A DNA stretch of 64,000 nucleotides from Clostridia bacterium (GTDB lineage: Bacteria; Bacillota; Clostridia; Christensenellales; Borkfalkiaceae). Positions 1-7,955 of the stretch are shown here, in pieces (position 1 is the stretch's first letter; every line of letters begins with the position of its first letter). A model generated the notes under the pieces. The model worked only from the letters and a program-made list of their open reading frames with translations. It had not been told where the DNA came from and ran no database searches. A program made the translations under genes and the position numbers. The stretch lies in the NCBI GenBank assembly GCA_017467275.1, contig JAFTSN010000003.1, forward strand, positions 38,673 through 102,672, given 5' to 3'.

Positions 1-963
1 AAAAAATTGAAAGAAGAACTAGAAATTATTAAAAAGAGATTAGCAGCTAAAAAAATTATTTCAAACATACCAGTTACAATTTGTCCTATATGCTTTTCGG
101 AAGTAGGTCAAGATGCTTTTTGTGAACACTGTAAGGAAATAGATAATGAAAAAAATATAGAAGCTCTTGCTGTATATAAAAAACTGATCGAAGACTCTTT
201 AAAAGAATCTATCGTTTTGTTAAGGCAATATCAAGAAAATTTATGCCAGTGTGAAACAAAAATCATAAATTATAACAAAGAGTTGAATGATTTAGAAGAA
301 AAATACGTTATTCGTTTGAACAATCTTCGTACACCGTTGCAAGGGATTATAGATGAATTAAAAGAAAGAATTAAATTTTTATCTTCCAGACAAATTATAT
401 TGCATGATTTATTGTCGTATATGAATGAAAATGAAAAAAATAAAAATCATCGAAAAAGGATAAACGAAGAACTTCAGGAATTACGTGGTGAATTGGATAA
501 AGCCAACCAAAAGAGTATGGAGGATATGCGAATCGCTGAAACATGGATTGAATATTATAATGATATTTATAATGAAATCTTTGGCACTATTGATAATAAG
601 ATTGAACTTGATGATAGTTATATGCCTTTAATTAATGGAACGGAAATACAAAAAATATCATCCGAAAGCGTAAAACTTGTAGCACAATTGGCTTACATAT
701 TTACGCTTGCTACGCTCAACAATAAACTTGATAAAAGTTCTATTAATCATTTAGGATTTATTATATTTGATTCGCCTAAAGATAAAGATTTGGATTTGGA
801 TAAATATAAAAGATTTTTAAGCCTTTTAAATCAAGTAAATAATGTTCAGATTTTTTTGACAGGCAGTATATTGGATAAAGAGTCTTATCTTGGAGCTTTC
901 CCCACGGCATATTATTTGCCTGAATTATCGGAACGCAATAGGCTTTTAAAAGAAACTAGATGA
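1..963 (+). CDS. SMC/Rad50-like zinc-hook coiled-coil ATPase, C-terminal part (5' end outside window)
   Basis: The frame is open from the first base, so the start lies upstream; the TTG at position 7 is not a credible start. What is visible is a hook with two CxxC pairs about twelve residues apart (CPIC...CEHC), roughly 130 residues of Lys/Glu-rich coiled coil, and a C-terminal ATPase lobe. The lobe has a signature-like SSESVKLVAQLAYIF stretch and a Walker B-like segment (FIIFDSPKDKDLD) in which the usual catalytic Glu after Asp is Ser. This order (returning coiled coil, signature, Walker B) is that of SMC/Rad50/RecN-type proteins. The DNA is clearly AT-richer than the housekeeping genes, which suggests transfer. 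Many such ATPases act in anti-phage or DNA-end-processing systems, but no partner is visible downstream, so the role is inference. The terminator at 1061-1091 closes the unit. Confidence 0.65.
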   Translation, partial: KKLKEELEIIKKRLAAKKIISNIPVTICPICFSEVGQDAFCEHCKEIDNEKNIEALAVYKKLIEDSLKESIVLLRQYQENLCQCETKIINYNKELNDLEEKYVIRLNNLRTPLQGIIDELKERIKFLSSRQIILHDLLSYMNENEKNKNHRKRINEELQELRGELDKANQKSMEDMRIAETWIEYYNDIYNEIFGTIDNKIELDDSYMPLINGTEIQKISSESVKLVAQLAYIFTLATLNNKLDKSSINHLGFIIFDSPKDKDLDLDKYKRFLSLLNQVNNVQIFLTGSILDKESYLGAFPTAYYLPELSERNRLLKETR

Positions 964-1060
964 TTTATAATATAGACTTATTGATTATTTTTTAAGTGGG
1001 TAGTTCGGGTACAGTGAATTAAATCGTAAAAAAGCAGATGTGGTCATGAAACACAAAAAG

Positions 1061-1091
1061 AGAAACACTCGTGAGGGTGTTTCTTTTTTTT
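1061..1091 (+). terminator. Rho-independent terminator after the ATPase gene
   Basis: The inverted repeat AGAAACAC/GTGTTTCT, extended by T-G and C-G pairs and closed by a GTGA loop, is followed directly by a run of T at 1084-1091. Confidence 0.8.
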
Positions 1092-1226
1092 GATGAGGTG
1101 CGCTCGTCGGGACTCTTGGCGCAAAAGACGCGCCAAAGAAAATGCAAGCATTTTCCGTCACCTGCTCCAAGTCAGTATAATCCGAACTATTTGTTTACAA
1201 CAAGCGAATGGTTCGGATTATCTTTT
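1092..1226. repeat. Intergenic element with three consecutive hairpins
   Basis: There are three perfect inverted repeats in about 110 bases: TTGGCGC/GCGCCAA (1116-1122 with 1130-1136), GAAAATGC/GCATTTTC (1138-1145 with 1148-1155) and ATAATCCGAAC/GTTCGGATTAT (1177-1187 with 1211-1221). A short T run follows the last. No convincing ORF with a ribosome site covers it. It could be a dispersed palindromic repeat or a second terminator. Repetition elsewhere in the genome cannot be tested from one window. Confidence 0.4.
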
Positions 1227-1271
1227 TATATTGAAAAAGATGGGAATTGATTTGCTGTGGCGTAAAAAGTA

Positions 1272-1300
1272 TTGACTTAATTATCTATTTATGGTATATT
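1272..1300 (+). promoter_or_regulatory. Sigma-A promoter of the structured RNA
   Basis: TTGACT (1272-1277), a 17-base spacer and TATATT (1295-1300). The predicted start, about 1307, coincides with the first base of a 12-bp closing stem, which supports the call. Confidence 0.75.
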
Positions 1301-1306
1301 ATTTAC

Positions 1307-1455
1307 GCGACATATCTTAATATTTTATCCTAAATCAAGGGAATACTATCGTTAAAAGTGTATTCTCTCCCCTTTGATTTAGGAAAAAGATGTGTCGCAA
1401 CATTGAGAGGTACATTTTTGGGTGTGTCTCTCTATGGGACACACTTTTTGTTTTT
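1307..1455 (+). ncRNA. Structured leader RNA or small RNA with terminator, family not recognised
   Basis: From the predicted transcription start the RNA can form a 12-bp closing stem (1307-1318 with 1387-1398, one G-U pair). Inside it is a second stem, CCTAAATCAA/TTGATTTAGG (1329-1338 with 1374-1383), capped by GAATAC/GTATTC (1341-1346 with 1360-1365). A linker follows and then an intrinsic terminator (1422-1444 plus T run). A downstream ORF with a strong ribosome site starts 15 bases after the T run, so this may be an attenuator or riboswitch-like leader; a free small RNA of about 145 nt is equally possible. GAGAG at about 1404 can pair with CTCTC at 1428-1432, which would disrupt the terminator stem. 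I could not match it to T-box, M-box, ZTP, preQ1 or 6S consensus features. Confidence 0.45.
1420..1455 (+). terminator. Intrinsic terminator upstream of the zinc-ribbon gene
   Basis: GTGTGTC (1422-1428) pairs with GACACAC (1438-1444), followed by TTTTTGTTTTT. Its position between promoter and ribosome site makes conditional termination plausible. Confidence 0.7.
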
Positions 1456-1469
1456 CGGAGGTTTTATTG

Positions 1470-1988
1470 ATGGCTTTAATTAAATGTCCCGATTGCGGGA
1501 AAGAAATTTCAAACAAATCAAGGGCTTGTATTTATTGTGGGTGTCCTATTGAAAGCGCGCCTATGCAAACGGATAATGTATCATATAAAATTAAAATAAT
1601 TTCTATTTCAGACGAAAAGGTGTTTGTGCAAACTATGTTTAATTTAAGTTTGTGTAGCACATTAGGGGCAAAGCATATTTGTTCGCATTTGCCCTATGAA
1701 TTTCCGCAGCCTTTACCTTATAGGGATTGTCAATTTTTAATGGATACATTAAATAAAATCGGGTGTACGGTTGAAACGAACAAAAATACGGAAACCAACA
1801 CTCCCGCTTTAAAAATTATTGAAGAGCCGATACAAGCAAACGATAATGTCGTAAAATGCCCTAAATGCGGTTCAACTCAAATAGCAACAGTAAATAGAGG
1901 TTGGTCAATGATTTGGGGATTAATAGGTAGTGGAAATGCGTGTAATGTATGCCAAAACTGCGGTCATAAATGGAATCCGAAAAAATAA
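1470..1988 (+). CDS. Double zinc-ribbon protein
   Basis: A 172-residue soluble protein with zinc ribbons at both ends. The N-terminal one (CPDC...CIYC, residues about 6-25) follows immediately after the start. The C-terminal one (CPKC...CQNCGHKW) includes a hydrophobic glycine-containing insert (WSMIWGLIGSGNA) between the Cys pairs, a layout common in Firmicute and phage proteins of unknown function. The middle region has no motif I recognise. The start at 1470 is chosen because GGAGG at 1457-1461 is well spaced and the in-frame ATG at 1422 lies inside the terminator hairpin. No enzyme signature is present; zinc-dependent binding of nucleic acid or protein is the usual guess for such ribbons. 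Expression probably depends on the structured leader just upstream. AT-rich composition suggests accessory origin. Confidence 0.7.
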   Translation: MALIKCPDCGKEISNKSRACIYCGCPIESAPMQTDNVSYKIKIISISDEKVFVQTMFNLSLCSTLGAKHICSHLPYEFPQPLPYRDCQFLMDTLNKIGCTVETNKNTETNTPALKIIEEPIQANDNVVKCPKCGSTQIATVNRGWSMIWGLIGSGNACNVCQNCGHKWNPKK

Positions 1989-2011
1989 TGTTTGTACTTT
2001 TGGAGGGAACC

Positions 2012-2551
2012 ATGAAGAAATTGTTGGTAGTTTTATTGAACGTAATATGTTCAATTGTTTTAGCCTCTTGTAATAATGAGGTATGCAAACACGATTTTCA
2101 AGGAAAATGTGAAGAATACGCTATTTGTGTAAAGTGCGGGGCGCAAAGGGGGCATAAAAAGGACCATTCTTACGAAGGTGATTGTGAGGATTTTAGGAAA
2201 TGCACAGATTGTGGGGAAATTGCGACCGAAAAAATAGAACACAATTACAAAGGGAATATTAAAATTGGTGCGTTGGCTTGTGAGAATTGTAAGAAAGCCA
2301 TTACCAAAGAAGATATATCCCAAAAAAGCATTGAGCAATTAACAGATGAAGAAAGGGCATATATTTATTGGTGGTTAAATCATATTCTTACATTAAGAAA
2401 AGACGGAAAATATCTTTATACGACTGACGTAGCATTTAACATTGTTTCTAAAGACTTTAATCTTTCCGTGGAATACTTAAAAGAAGATTTTTGGGGAGTA
2501 AACTCTATGTATAATCATAATTGTTATAGTAAGTATTACTACGAAAAATAG
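2012..2551 (+). CDS. Cys/His-repeat lipoprotein, unknown function
   Basis: A 179-residue protein starting with a lipoprotein signal (MKKLLVVLLNVICSIVLASC, lipobox LASC), so it should be exported and lipid-anchored. The mature N-terminal part holds about three near-repeats in which an H-x-(Y/F)-x-G motif is followed by Cys, a CxxCG pair and another His (CKHDFQGKC...CVKCG, HSYEGDC...CTDCG, HNYKG...CENC). These look like small metal-binding or disulfide modules. The C-terminal half is an uncharacterised, mainly helical region. The start is set at 2012 by the GGAGGG site at 2002-2007; the in-frame ATG at 1970 lacks a site and lies inside the upstream gene. It follows the zinc-ribbon gene by 23 bases, probably in the same transcript. 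AT-rich like its neighbours. Confidence 0.65.
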   Translation: MKKLLVVLLNVICSIVLASCNNEVCKHDFQGKCEEYAICVKCGAQRGHKKDHSYEGDCEDFRKCTDCGEIATEKIEHNYKGNIKIGALACENCKKAITKEDISQKSIEQLTDEERAYIYWWLNHILTLRKDGKYLYTTDVAFNIVSKDFNLSVEYLKEDFWGVNSMYNHNCYSKYYYEK

Positions 2552-2679
2552 GGAATCGTTGCGTTTTTGGTTGTATTTTCTATTTACAAGTAAAGATTTT
2601 TCGATAAGATTAGCTTCTGCTCTTGATTAACAATAGGCAAATGATTCCCCCTCATTTCTATAAATATGACTTAATTTAA

Positions 2680-2708
2680 TTGAAAAAGGGAAAGAATTGT
2701 GCTATAAT
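2680..2708 (+). promoter_or_regulatory. Sigma-A promoter
   Basis: TTGAAA (2680-2685), 17-base spacer, TATAAT (2703-2708), 35 bases before the start of the next gene. Confidence 0.75.
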
Positions 2709-2743
2709 AAGGATGCAATTCAATATAAAAGGGGGAAAGAAGA

Positions 2744-3097
2744 ATGCAATGCTTTTTAGAAGACGGCTCGAGGGTGGAGGTAAGCAAAAAGCTCGAGGCG
2801 AAGATCCAAGCGACGATAAAAGCCTTTCACTTATACGTTCACTCGGCTTACGGGTTGGAGGCGAATAACGACGGCGGGATTGACGACGTCTCCTATTCGC
2901 GTGAATATTTCGAGCTTGAAGCGGAAAACTTTATCGTGAGCGGGGATTCGATCGTCGGTTACCGCTACAAGGAGTACACGGCAAGTTTCGACGGCAAAAA
3001 AGAAACCGTCATTTTTGAATGGGATAACACCGATCACAGCGGCTGGAACGATCAGGTTGATCGTGGCGCTTACGAAATCGTAAGAAAAACAAAATAA
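2744..3097 (+). CDS. Small hypothetical protein (117 aa)
   Basis: An acidic soluble protein without signal peptide or membrane segment. It opens with a short beta-strand-like segment (MQCFLEDGSRVEVSKK), has a central helix, and then beta-rich segments ending in EWDNTDHSGWNDQVDRGAYEIVRKTK. I do not recognise a family. The start follows an AAAAGGGGGAAAGAAG ribosome site and a clear promoter at 2680-2708, and base composition changes here from AT-rich to the genome-typical level, so it probably marks the edge of the accessory patch. It is transcribed alone and ends at a convergent terminator shared with the glycosidase operon. Confidence 0.6.
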   Translation: MQCFLEDGSRVEVSKKLEAKIQATIKAFHLYVHSAYGLEANNDGGIDDVSYSREYFELEAENFIVSGDSIVGYRYKEYTASFDGKKETVIFEWDNTDHSGWNDQVDRGAYEIVRKTK

Positions 3098-3146
3098 TTT
3101 CTCGGCGGCTAGGTGTTGTCGAGCCAGAGAATACTTTAAAAGCGAA

Positions 3147-3197
3147 AAAAGAGCAGGCGTGCGGGAAAACGGTCCCGCGTGTCTGCTCTTACTATTT
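3147..3197. terminator. Bidirectional terminator between convergent units
   Basis: AAGAGCAG (3149-3156) pairs with CTGCTCTT (3183-3190), with an inner GTGCGGGA/TCCCGCGT stem. The A run on the left gives a T run for the minus-strand glycosidase unit; ACTATTTTTA follows on the plus side. Confidence 0.75.
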
Positions 3198-3222
3198 TTA
3201 TTGAATTGCTATAACCTTACGC

Positions 3223-4989
3223 TTACTCGATTTTATCCGCTGCGGTCTTTAAGGCGACGGAGATAGAGCTCATAAGCTCAATAGGCACCTTTAAAATCTT
3301 CCTATCGTAGGTAACCAAGCCGTTAATTTCCTCCTCAACGTCCGACACCTGCGTGTAAATCGCGGCGCACAGCCCGCGCCCGATCAAGGGCAACAGCTTT
3401 TCGATATACAGCTTTTGCAGTGCCTGCGCGAGCTCGTTTGCGGTGTCGAAGGTCTTATAGCCGAATTCCTTGCTTTCGTTAAAGACATGCCCCACGCATT
3501 TCAAGGAATACCCCCCGAATTCGCTCAACACGACGGGGCGGGGATCGCGGGGGACTTTCAGCCGCGTATAGTAGGTATGCATGCTTTTAAAGGTGGTTTT
3601 TTTCTTGCCCTGATCGTGCCAGCCGCTCACGGAATCGATGAGTCTTGTCGGGTCCTTTTTGGAAACGTGCTCGGCGACCGCCTCCGAATCAAATTGTCCC
3701 CAACCCTCGTTAAACGGGGTCCACAGTGCGATACAAACGCAGTTGAACAGCGCGTTCACGGTCTCGTCCGCCGTCACGTAAAATTCCGCTCGCTCGACCG
3801 CGCTTTCGCGGGAGAAAAATTTATAGTCGTCATCGCGGTGCTTGAATCCCAAGAAAGGCAGCAGGGCAATATGCGAGAATTTATATTTCCCGCCGCCGTT
3901 GACAAAATCCTGCCAAACGATCAGCCCTAGCCTGTCGCAGTGGTAATACCAACGCATCGGCTCCAGCTTGATATGCTTTCTAACGGTGTTAAAGCCCATA
4001 CGCTTTAAAAGCGTCAGCTCGTCGAGAGCCGCCTGATCGCTCGGATAGGTCAACATGCCGTCCGACCAATAGCCCTGATCGAGTATACCGTGGAAAAAAT
4101 AGGGTTTTCCGTTTAAGGTCAGGCGCGCTCTGCCTTTTTTATCCCGCATTTTTCCGAACGTGCGCACGCCGAAATAGGAGCGAACTTCGTCGCCTGCGGC
4201 GTTGGTGATTATAAAATCGTAGAGCTTGGGGTGCTCGGGCGACCAAAGCTCGAAATCGTAGGAAAAGACAATTTCGTCTCGGTATTTCGCGCGCAAAATC
4301 TCCACGCCGTTGTCGAACACGGTGATTTCGTTTTCGGGGGAATCCGTTTCAAGCTCAAATTCTTCGGAGGGAGGGGGCAGGTGCGTGATCTTGACCGTTT
4401 TTGCTGCTGCGTCCGTGAAAATTTTAAAGGGCTCGATATGCCGTTTGGGCATACTTTCCAGCCAAACGGTCTGCCAGATTCCGCTCTGCGGCGTATACCA
4501 AATCCCGCCGTGCTTATCGCTCTGCTTGCCGCGGGCGCCGCCGTTGCGCGTGCCCTCGTCCGTGCAGACGATTTTTATTTCGTTCTCGCCCATTCTTGCA
4601 AACGGGGAAATATCGACGGCAAATGGGGTGTAGCCGCCGCGGTGTCCCCCCGCCTTTTCGCCGTTTATATACACCTCGCATTCATAGTCGACTGCGCCGA
4701 AATGCAAAAGCGTGACCCCCAATAAAAATGCTCTGTCAAATAGCACGGTGCGTTCATAAAGGAGGGTTTCGCCGCTTTTTAAGCGGAATTTTTCCCCGAC
4801 GCCGCTCAAAAGCGATTCGGGAGAAAAGGGCACGAGAATCTCGCCCTCGAACGCGGGCTCTCCGTTCGCGTCAATCTTGCAAAACGACCACTTTCCGTTC
4901 AGGCACAGCCAATTTTTACGCATCGCCTGCGGACAGGGGTGCTCGGCATGGGGAATTTCGCCCACCTCATAATTGGTTTTCAGTCTCAT
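3223..4989 (-). CDS. Glycoside hydrolase family 2 enzyme (beta-galactosidase/beta-glucuronidase type)
   Basis: A 588-residue cytoplasmic glycosidase without signal peptide. The order is an N-terminal jelly-roll sugar-binding domain (about 20-180), an immunoglobulin-like domain (about 180-275) and a TIM barrel (about 285-560). The acid/base Glu is E428 in FNEGWG and the nucleophile is E490 in LSEFGG, both placed as in GH2. It is shorter than LacZ (about 1000 residues) and of the size of beta-glucuronidases and short GH2 enzymes. Sugar specificity cannot be read from sequence. The start follows a good GGAGG site inside the end of the transporter gene, giving a 23-base overlap, so the two are translationally coupled. 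The likely job is cleavage of a glycoside brought in by that transporter. Confidence 0.88.
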   Translation of the reverse strand: MRLKTNYEVGEIPHAEHPCPQAMRKNWLCLNGKWSFCKIDANGEPAFEGEILVPFSPESLLSGVGEKFRLKSGETLLYERTVLFDRAFLLGVTLLHFGAVDYECEVYINGEKAGGHRGGYTPFAVDISPFARMGENEIKIVCTDEGTRNGGARGKQSDKHGGIWYTPQSGIWQTVWLESMPKRHIEPFKIFTDAAAKTVKITHLPPPSEEFELETDSPENEITVFDNGVEILRAKYRDEIVFSYDFELWSPEHPKLYDFIITNAAGDEVRSYFGVRTFGKMRDKKGRARLTLNGKPYFFHGILDQGYWSDGMLTYPSDQAALDELTLLKRMGFNTVRKHIKLEPMRWYYHCDRLGLIVWQDFVNGGGKYKFSHIALLPFLGFKHRDDDYKFFSRESAVERAEFYVTADETVNALFNCVCIALWTPFNEGWGQFDSEAVAEHVSKKDPTRLIDSVSGWHDQGKKKTTFKSMHTYYTRLKVPRDPRPVVLSEFGGYSLKCVGHVFNESKEFGYKTFDTANELAQALQKLYIEKLLPLIGRGLCAAIYTQVSDVEEEINGLVTYDRKILKVPIELMSSISVALKTAADKIE

Positions 4990-6361
4990 TGTTTTCCTCC
5001 AGGGCTTGTTTTGCCTCCGTTTGTGTTTTTTCTCTTTTCGCCGTTTTAATCAAAAGGGGAATGACGGCGAACAGGACCGCCGCTGCGATGGCGCCCGCTA
5101 AAAAGACGGACGGCGCAGGGATATATTGCGTCGTCATGACGTCCGCGCTTCCCAAATCGGGCAGGGGGATTGCCGCCGCCTTATTTAAGGCGTTGCCGAT
5201 CATAGGCCCCACCAGCATGGGAATGAGGACGCTGAAGATCATTCTCACGCCCTGCAATTTTCCGGCGTCGTTCTCGGGCGTGTAGTCGCGCACGAGCGCG
5301 CCCGAAAGCGCAGAGATGAGTATGTAGCCCGTGATCATGACAAACCCGAATATACCGAACACGGCGAGGGTCGCCGATTTACTGTTAAAATGGGCGAAAT
5401 ACATGCCCAAAAGCCCGAGTGCAAAAATGCCCGCTGCGGGGTATAAAAGCTTGGTCTTATCGAGCTTGTCCGTCTTGGCGGCGAACGCGAGATTTGCCGC
5501 CGCGCCGAGGACGATTGCCAGCCCGAACACGACGCTATATTCAAGCGTGGTAAAGCCAAGGTAGGTTTTCATATAAATGATAAGATAGGGCATAAAAATC
5601 TGGCATGCCACGCCGTAAACCCCTATGATCAAAAGGGTCAGATAGAGGGTTGGATGCGCCTTGATCACGCTCGGCTTAAAACCGAAAACGACGTCCTTAA
5701 GCGTGCCCTTTTTTTCGAGAGCGGGGCTGTCTTTGATCACGAAAATCCCTATAACGCCGCAGACGGTAATCACGGCGCCGAGCGCGGTAAACAGTCCTTT
5801 ATATCCGATACCCTCGACAAGAATACCGAACCCACCCGCCACAATGAGCATCGCAATGAGCGGAAGCACGGCGATCACGCCCTCGACCTTGCCACGAAAT
5901 TCCTCTTTCGTGTTATCCGTGACCCACGCGTTAAACGCGGCGTCGTTTGCCGTCGAGCCGAACACGGTCATCACGCAATCCCCCACGACGACCAAAACGA
6001 GCGTGACGGAAACCGCTTTAGCGGAGGGTAGAGAGAAAAGCTTTTCCACGCTTCCCGCACTCAAAAACCCAAACAGCGCGACGGTCACGCCCCAAATAAT
6101 ATAGCCGAAAGAGATAAACCGCCGACGGTTCCCGAGCTTGTCCGAGAGCGTTCCCGCAAAGAGGGTGGTCACGGTTGCCGCAATGCCCGAGAGCTGTACC
6201 ATGAGCGTGACGGTGTCGAGATCGGGGGAGACAGTCTCGAACACAAACAGATTGAAATACATGTTTTCCACCGACCATGCGATCTGTCCGACCAGACCGA
6301 ACAAAATCAACACAAGCCAGCTTTTTCTACCAAACCCCATTTTATCCATATAGCACCGCAT
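4967..6361 (-). CDS. MFS transporter, probable glycoside/sugar importer
   Basis: A 464-residue integral membrane protein with about twelve hydrophobic segments and the MFS loop 2-3 motif (GTLSDKLGNRRRF). It begins in the cytoplasm with a short basic stretch. The gene is followed with a 23-base overlap by a GH2 glycosidase, which points to uptake of a glycoside that is then hydrolysed in the cytoplasm. Three in-frame ATGs lie within the first eight codons (6361, 6349, 6340); none has a strong ribosome site, so the exact start is uncertain. It is transcribed divergently from the flippase gene. Confidence 0.8.
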   Translation of the reverse strand: MRCYMDKMGFGRKSWLVLILFGLVGQIAWSVENMYFNLFVFETVSPDLDTVTLMVQLSGIAATVTTLFAGTLSDKLGNRRRFISFGYIIWGVTVALFGFLSAGSVEKLFSLPSAKAVSVTLVLVVVGDCVMTVFGSTANDAAFNAWVTDNTKEEFRGKVEGVIAVLPLIAMLIVAGGFGILVEGIGYKGLFTALGAVITVCGVIGIFVIKDSPALEKKGTLKDVVFGFKPSVIKAHPTLYLTLLIIGVYGVACQIFMPYLIIYMKTYLGFTTLEYSVVFGLAIVLGAAANLAFAAKTDKLDKTKLLYPAAGIFALGLLGMYFAHFNSKSATLAVFGIFGFVMITGYILISALSGALVRDYTPENDAGKLQGVRMIFSVLIPMLVGPMIGNALNKAAAIPLPDLGSADVMTTQYIPAPSVFLAGAIAAAVLFAVIPLLIKTAKREKTQTEAKQALEENNETENQL

Positions 6362-6390
6362 TTTTTAAAATTTTTGTCAATTTATACTTT

Positions 6391-6396
6391 ATTATA
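6391..6396 (-). promoter_or_regulatory. Probable -10 box of the MFS-GH2 operon
   Basis: TATAAT on the minus strand about 30 bases before the transporter start. No good -35 is seen at the right distance, so activator dependence is possible. Confidence 0.4.
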
Positions 6397-6464
6397 ACAC
6401 ATTTCGGGGTATTTGTATAGCTTTTAACGCAAAAAAACCCGCGGATTGCGGAAAATAAAGGTGT

Positions 6465-7955
6465 ATGGAAGCGGAAATGAAAAGGGCAAAGAGGCTTATC
6501 AGGGTGGAAACGAAGGGGCAGGGATTTTTAAAAGGGGCGGCAACGATCGCCGTCGGCGGCTTTCTCGCCAAGCTAATCGGCGCGCTCTATCGTATCCCGC
6601 TCACAAATTTGATCGGCGGTTACGGCATGGGCTTATATCAAATGGTGTATCCATTTTACTGCCTTCTTTTGACCGTCTCTGCGACGGGGATTCCCTCGTC
6701 AATCGCCAAGCTGACGGCGGAAAAGCGTGCGTTGGGCGAATCGGACGAGCCGATTTTTAAAAGCGCGCTGAAGCTGTTTTTGCTGATTGGCGGCGCGGGG
6801 ACCTTTTTGATGCTTCTGCTCGCGCCCGTCCTTTCTGCCATGCAAGGAAGCCTAGAGGTTAGAAACGGCTATTTCGCGCTCGCACCAAGCGTTTTTTTGG
6901 TGTCCGCAATCTCCGTTTTGCGCGGTTGGTTTCAGGGCAGAAAGGACATGCGTCCGACTGCGCTTTCCGAGGTGTTCGAGCAGCTTGTCAAGGTGGGCTT
7001 TGGGCTAATGTTCGCATACCTGTATAGGGGGTATCCCGTTAAGGCGGTCTCCTTTCTCCTCCTGTCCGTGACCTTTTCCGAGCTCGCCGCGCTCCTTTTG
7101 CTGTTTTTTCTCTATAAACGCACGCCCCAGCCTTATGCGGGTTTAAAAAACGCGGGCGCGTTTCCTGCGAAAAAAGTCTTGGCGTTGAGCATTCCCGTCA
7201 CGCTCTCCTCTGCAATACTCCCTCTTTCGGGGCTCATAGAAAGCGTGTTGATCGTGCGCCTTTTAAAGGGGTATTCCGAGAACGCCGTCGCACTCTACGG
7301 GCTCTTTTCGGGAGGAGCGGTAACGATTATAAATTTGCCTGTCTCCATTGCCTACGGTATTGCGGCGGCGAGCGTGCCCGCCGTTTCGGCGGCGTTTGCA
7401 AAGGAAAGGGAGGGGCAGCAGACGGGCGCAAGGCGGCGGGTGCTCCTTTCCCTCGGACTCACAGCGGCGCTCGGGGCTGTTTCCGCGCTCGGGCTTTTCC
7501 TGTTTGCTGCACCTGCGGTAAAAATGATATTCCGCTCCTTGTCCGCGGGGGAGACGGACACGCTCGTGAGGCTTGTAAAGCTCCTTTCCGTGAGCGCGTT
7601 GTTGCTTTCTTGCACGCAGACGCTCTCGGCGTGCCTGACGGGGCTCGGTAAGCCGAAATTTGCGGCGATTTCCATGAGCGTTGCAGTTGCCTTTCGTCTT
7701 GCACTTGATTTTTTGCTCGTTTCCCGCCCAAAAATTTCCGTCTACGGCGCGGCAATCGCCGCCGACGTTTGTTATTTGGTTGCATTTGCGCTCGATTTGG
7801 TGTATAATTTAATTATCACGAAAAGGAGCGAAAGAGCAGATGATAACGGTAGTGGGCTTGGGCACGCAGGCAGGAGAATTGACGGAGCAGGGCAAGGCGG
7901 CGATATTGAGCGCGGACAAAGTGATTGTGAGGACGGCGAACACCCGCTCGTATGA
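6465..7955 (+). CDS. SpoVB/YabM-like polysaccharide flippase (MATE/MOP superfamily)
   Basis: A 496-residue multi-span membrane protein of the SpoVB/Wzx/MurJ flippase superfamily, recognisable from the opening segment (LKGAATIAVGGFLAKLIGALYRIPL), the GLYQMVYPFYCLLLTVSATGIP segment and the arrangement of about fourteen membrane spans. The family moves lipid-linked saccharides or peptidoglycan precursors across the membrane; SpoVB acts in the spore cortex. The next gene is a YabN homolog, the yabM-yabN order of Bacillus, which strengthens the call. Odd feature: the frame runs 116 bases into yabN, giving about 39 extra C-terminal residues of low-complexity Gly/Asp/Arg sequence after the last membrane span. 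ATG 6465 or 6477 could be the start. Confidence 0.82.
   Translation: MEAEMKRAKRLIRVETKGQGFLKGAATIAVGGFLAKLIGALYRIPLTNLIGGYGMGLYQMVYPFYCLLLTVSATGIPSSIAKLTAEKRALGESDEPIFKSALKLFLLIGGAGTFLMLLLAPVLSAMQGSLEVRNGYFALAPSVFLVSAISVLRGWFQGRKDMRPTALSEVFEQLVKVGFGLMFAYLYRGYPVKAVSFLLLSVTFSELAALLLLFFLYKRTPQPYAGLKNAGAFPAKKVLALSIPVTLSSAILPLSGLIESVLIVRLLKGYSENAVALYGLFSGGAVTIINLPVSIAYGIAAASVPAVSAAFAKEREGQQTGARRRVLLSLGLTAALGAVSALGLFLFAAPAVKMIFRSLSAGETDTLVRLVKLLSVSALLLSCTQTLSACLTGLGKPKFAAISMSVAVAFRLALDFLLVSRPKISVYGAAIAADVCYLVAFALDLVYNLIITKRSERADDNGSGLGHAGRRIDGAGQGGDIERGQSDCEDGEHPLV

Noticed and set aside
2551-2649. Inverted repeat GGGAATC...GATTCCC as ends of an insertion element
   Set aside because: Only seven bases match, no transposase lies between and no target duplication is seen.
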